Shown one piece after another: positions 63,793-64,000 of a DNA stretch of 64,000 bases. The DNA is taken from contig CM034541.1 in the NCBI GenBank assembly GCA_020002185.1, positions 53,404,553 through 53,468,552 of the forward strand. The letters run 5' to 3'. The DNA comes from Paraescarpia echinospica. Lineage: Eukaryota; Annelida; Polychaeta; Sabellida; Siboglinidae. Made by a program: the position numbers and the translations under genes. Every line of letters begins with the position of its first letter. The first letter of the stretch is position 1. The notes beneath the pieces are model-generated. The model saw only the letters and a list, made by a program, of their open reading frames with translations. It was not told where the DNA came from and searched no databases.

Positions 63793-64000
63793 CGATCACA
63801 AGCCGCTGCTAGGAATATTCGCCAGTCAGAGACAAGCGTCTGCACGAGTGGAGCGATGGCGATTGAGACTCTCGCCGTACAACTACTCACTCCTCTACCG
63901 TCCAGGATGAGATGACGAGAACCCGGCGGATTACCTGAGTCGCCACCCTGTTGAACCACCGGCGATTGATACTGTAGAAAATACGGTCAACTACATTTGT
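63793..64000 (+). pseudogene. Gypsy-2 RNase H end and connection to integrase (resumed)
   Basis: Continues the frame broken at 60237: DHKPLLGIFASQRQASARVE then RWRLRLSPYNYSLLYRPG, an in-frame TGA at 63908-63910, then DDENPADYLSRHP. The window ends before the integrase. Confidence 0.9.

Larger units (their letters stand above)
57612..64000 (+). mobile_element. Gypsy LTR retrotransposon (Gypsy-2), split by Gypsy-3; 3' end outside window
   Basis: 5' LTR at 57612-57751 (140 bp, tgtaatgtag...acattaca), followed directly by a primer site ttggcgacg (57752-57760), then gag, protease, RT and RNase H to 60237. A third Gypsy element (60238-63787) interrupts RNase H. The element resumes at 63793 with ITDHKPLLGIF and then the ADYLSRHP motif. 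Integrase and 3' LTR are beyond the window. In-frame stops and frameshifts (57868, around 58530, 58680, 59845 and 63908) make it defective. Confidence 0.9.

Overview
This is animal (metazoan) nuclear DNA, not prokaryotic: one widely spaced multi-exon gene with GT/AG introns, an intronless conserved gene, and a dense mix of retrotransposons, DNA-transposon relics and minisatellites. The two host genes are recognisable. SNX27 (sorting nexin 27) is on the + strand; its exons run from the second half of the PDZ domain (13147) to the stop (37337). TTI2 (TELO2-interacting protein 2) is on the - strand at 41155-42669. The two genes are convergent. The SNX27 residues are very close to the vertebrate protein, and many introns carry minisatellites, some at splice junctions. 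Together with L2-like, Gypsy, Penelope, DIRS and hAT elements this fits a marine deuterostome, with a lancelet the best guess. The species is inferred, not shown.

Layout. 1-5.8 kb: a decayed CR1/Jockey-type LINE split by a full-length L2-like LINE in the opposite orientation. 5.8-13.1 kb: non-coding, with a 2.4-kb array of 44-bp repeats and a short 26-bp array. 13.1-38.3 kb: SNX27, whose introns hold a hAT MITE, another hAT-like repeat, at least seven tandem arrays, two tRNA-like SINE heads, and an inverted pair of Penelope-like elements whose GIY-YIG coding sequence has been amplified into an 89-bp minisatellite. 38.3-41.1 kb: intergenic. 41.2-42.7 kb: TTI2. 43.1-44.1 kb: a 161-bp tandem repeat interrupted by an RTE-type LINE tail. 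44.9-49.3 kb: a Gypsy LTR retrotransposon with near-identical LTRs, a 5-bp target duplication and broken reading frames. 50.1-50.7 kb: a 28-bp minisatellite. 51.3-52.5 kb: a dead hAT transposase. 52.5-55.8 kb: a 16-bp minisatellite split by an L2-like LINE, itself split by a DIRS-type RNase H fragment with a 21-bp flanking duplication. 55.8-57.6 kb: two copies of a dispersed repeat and a LINE fragment. 57.6 kb to the end: a second Gypsy element (5' LTR, gag, protease, RT, RNase H) split by a third, internally deleted Gypsy element on the opposite strand.

SNX27 protein sorts PDZ-motif cargo with retromer on endosomes. TTI2 protein works in the TTT complex that matures PIKK kinases. Nothing here suggests a functional link between them. 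The most unusual observation concerns the penultimate coding exon of SNX27. Its 3' splice site and first 22 coding bases have been amplified into about 25 tandem copies just upstream, so the intron is filled with decoy acceptors, nearly all of which lead straight into an in-frame stop codon. Two other SNX27 acceptors also sit at the edge of tandem arrays.
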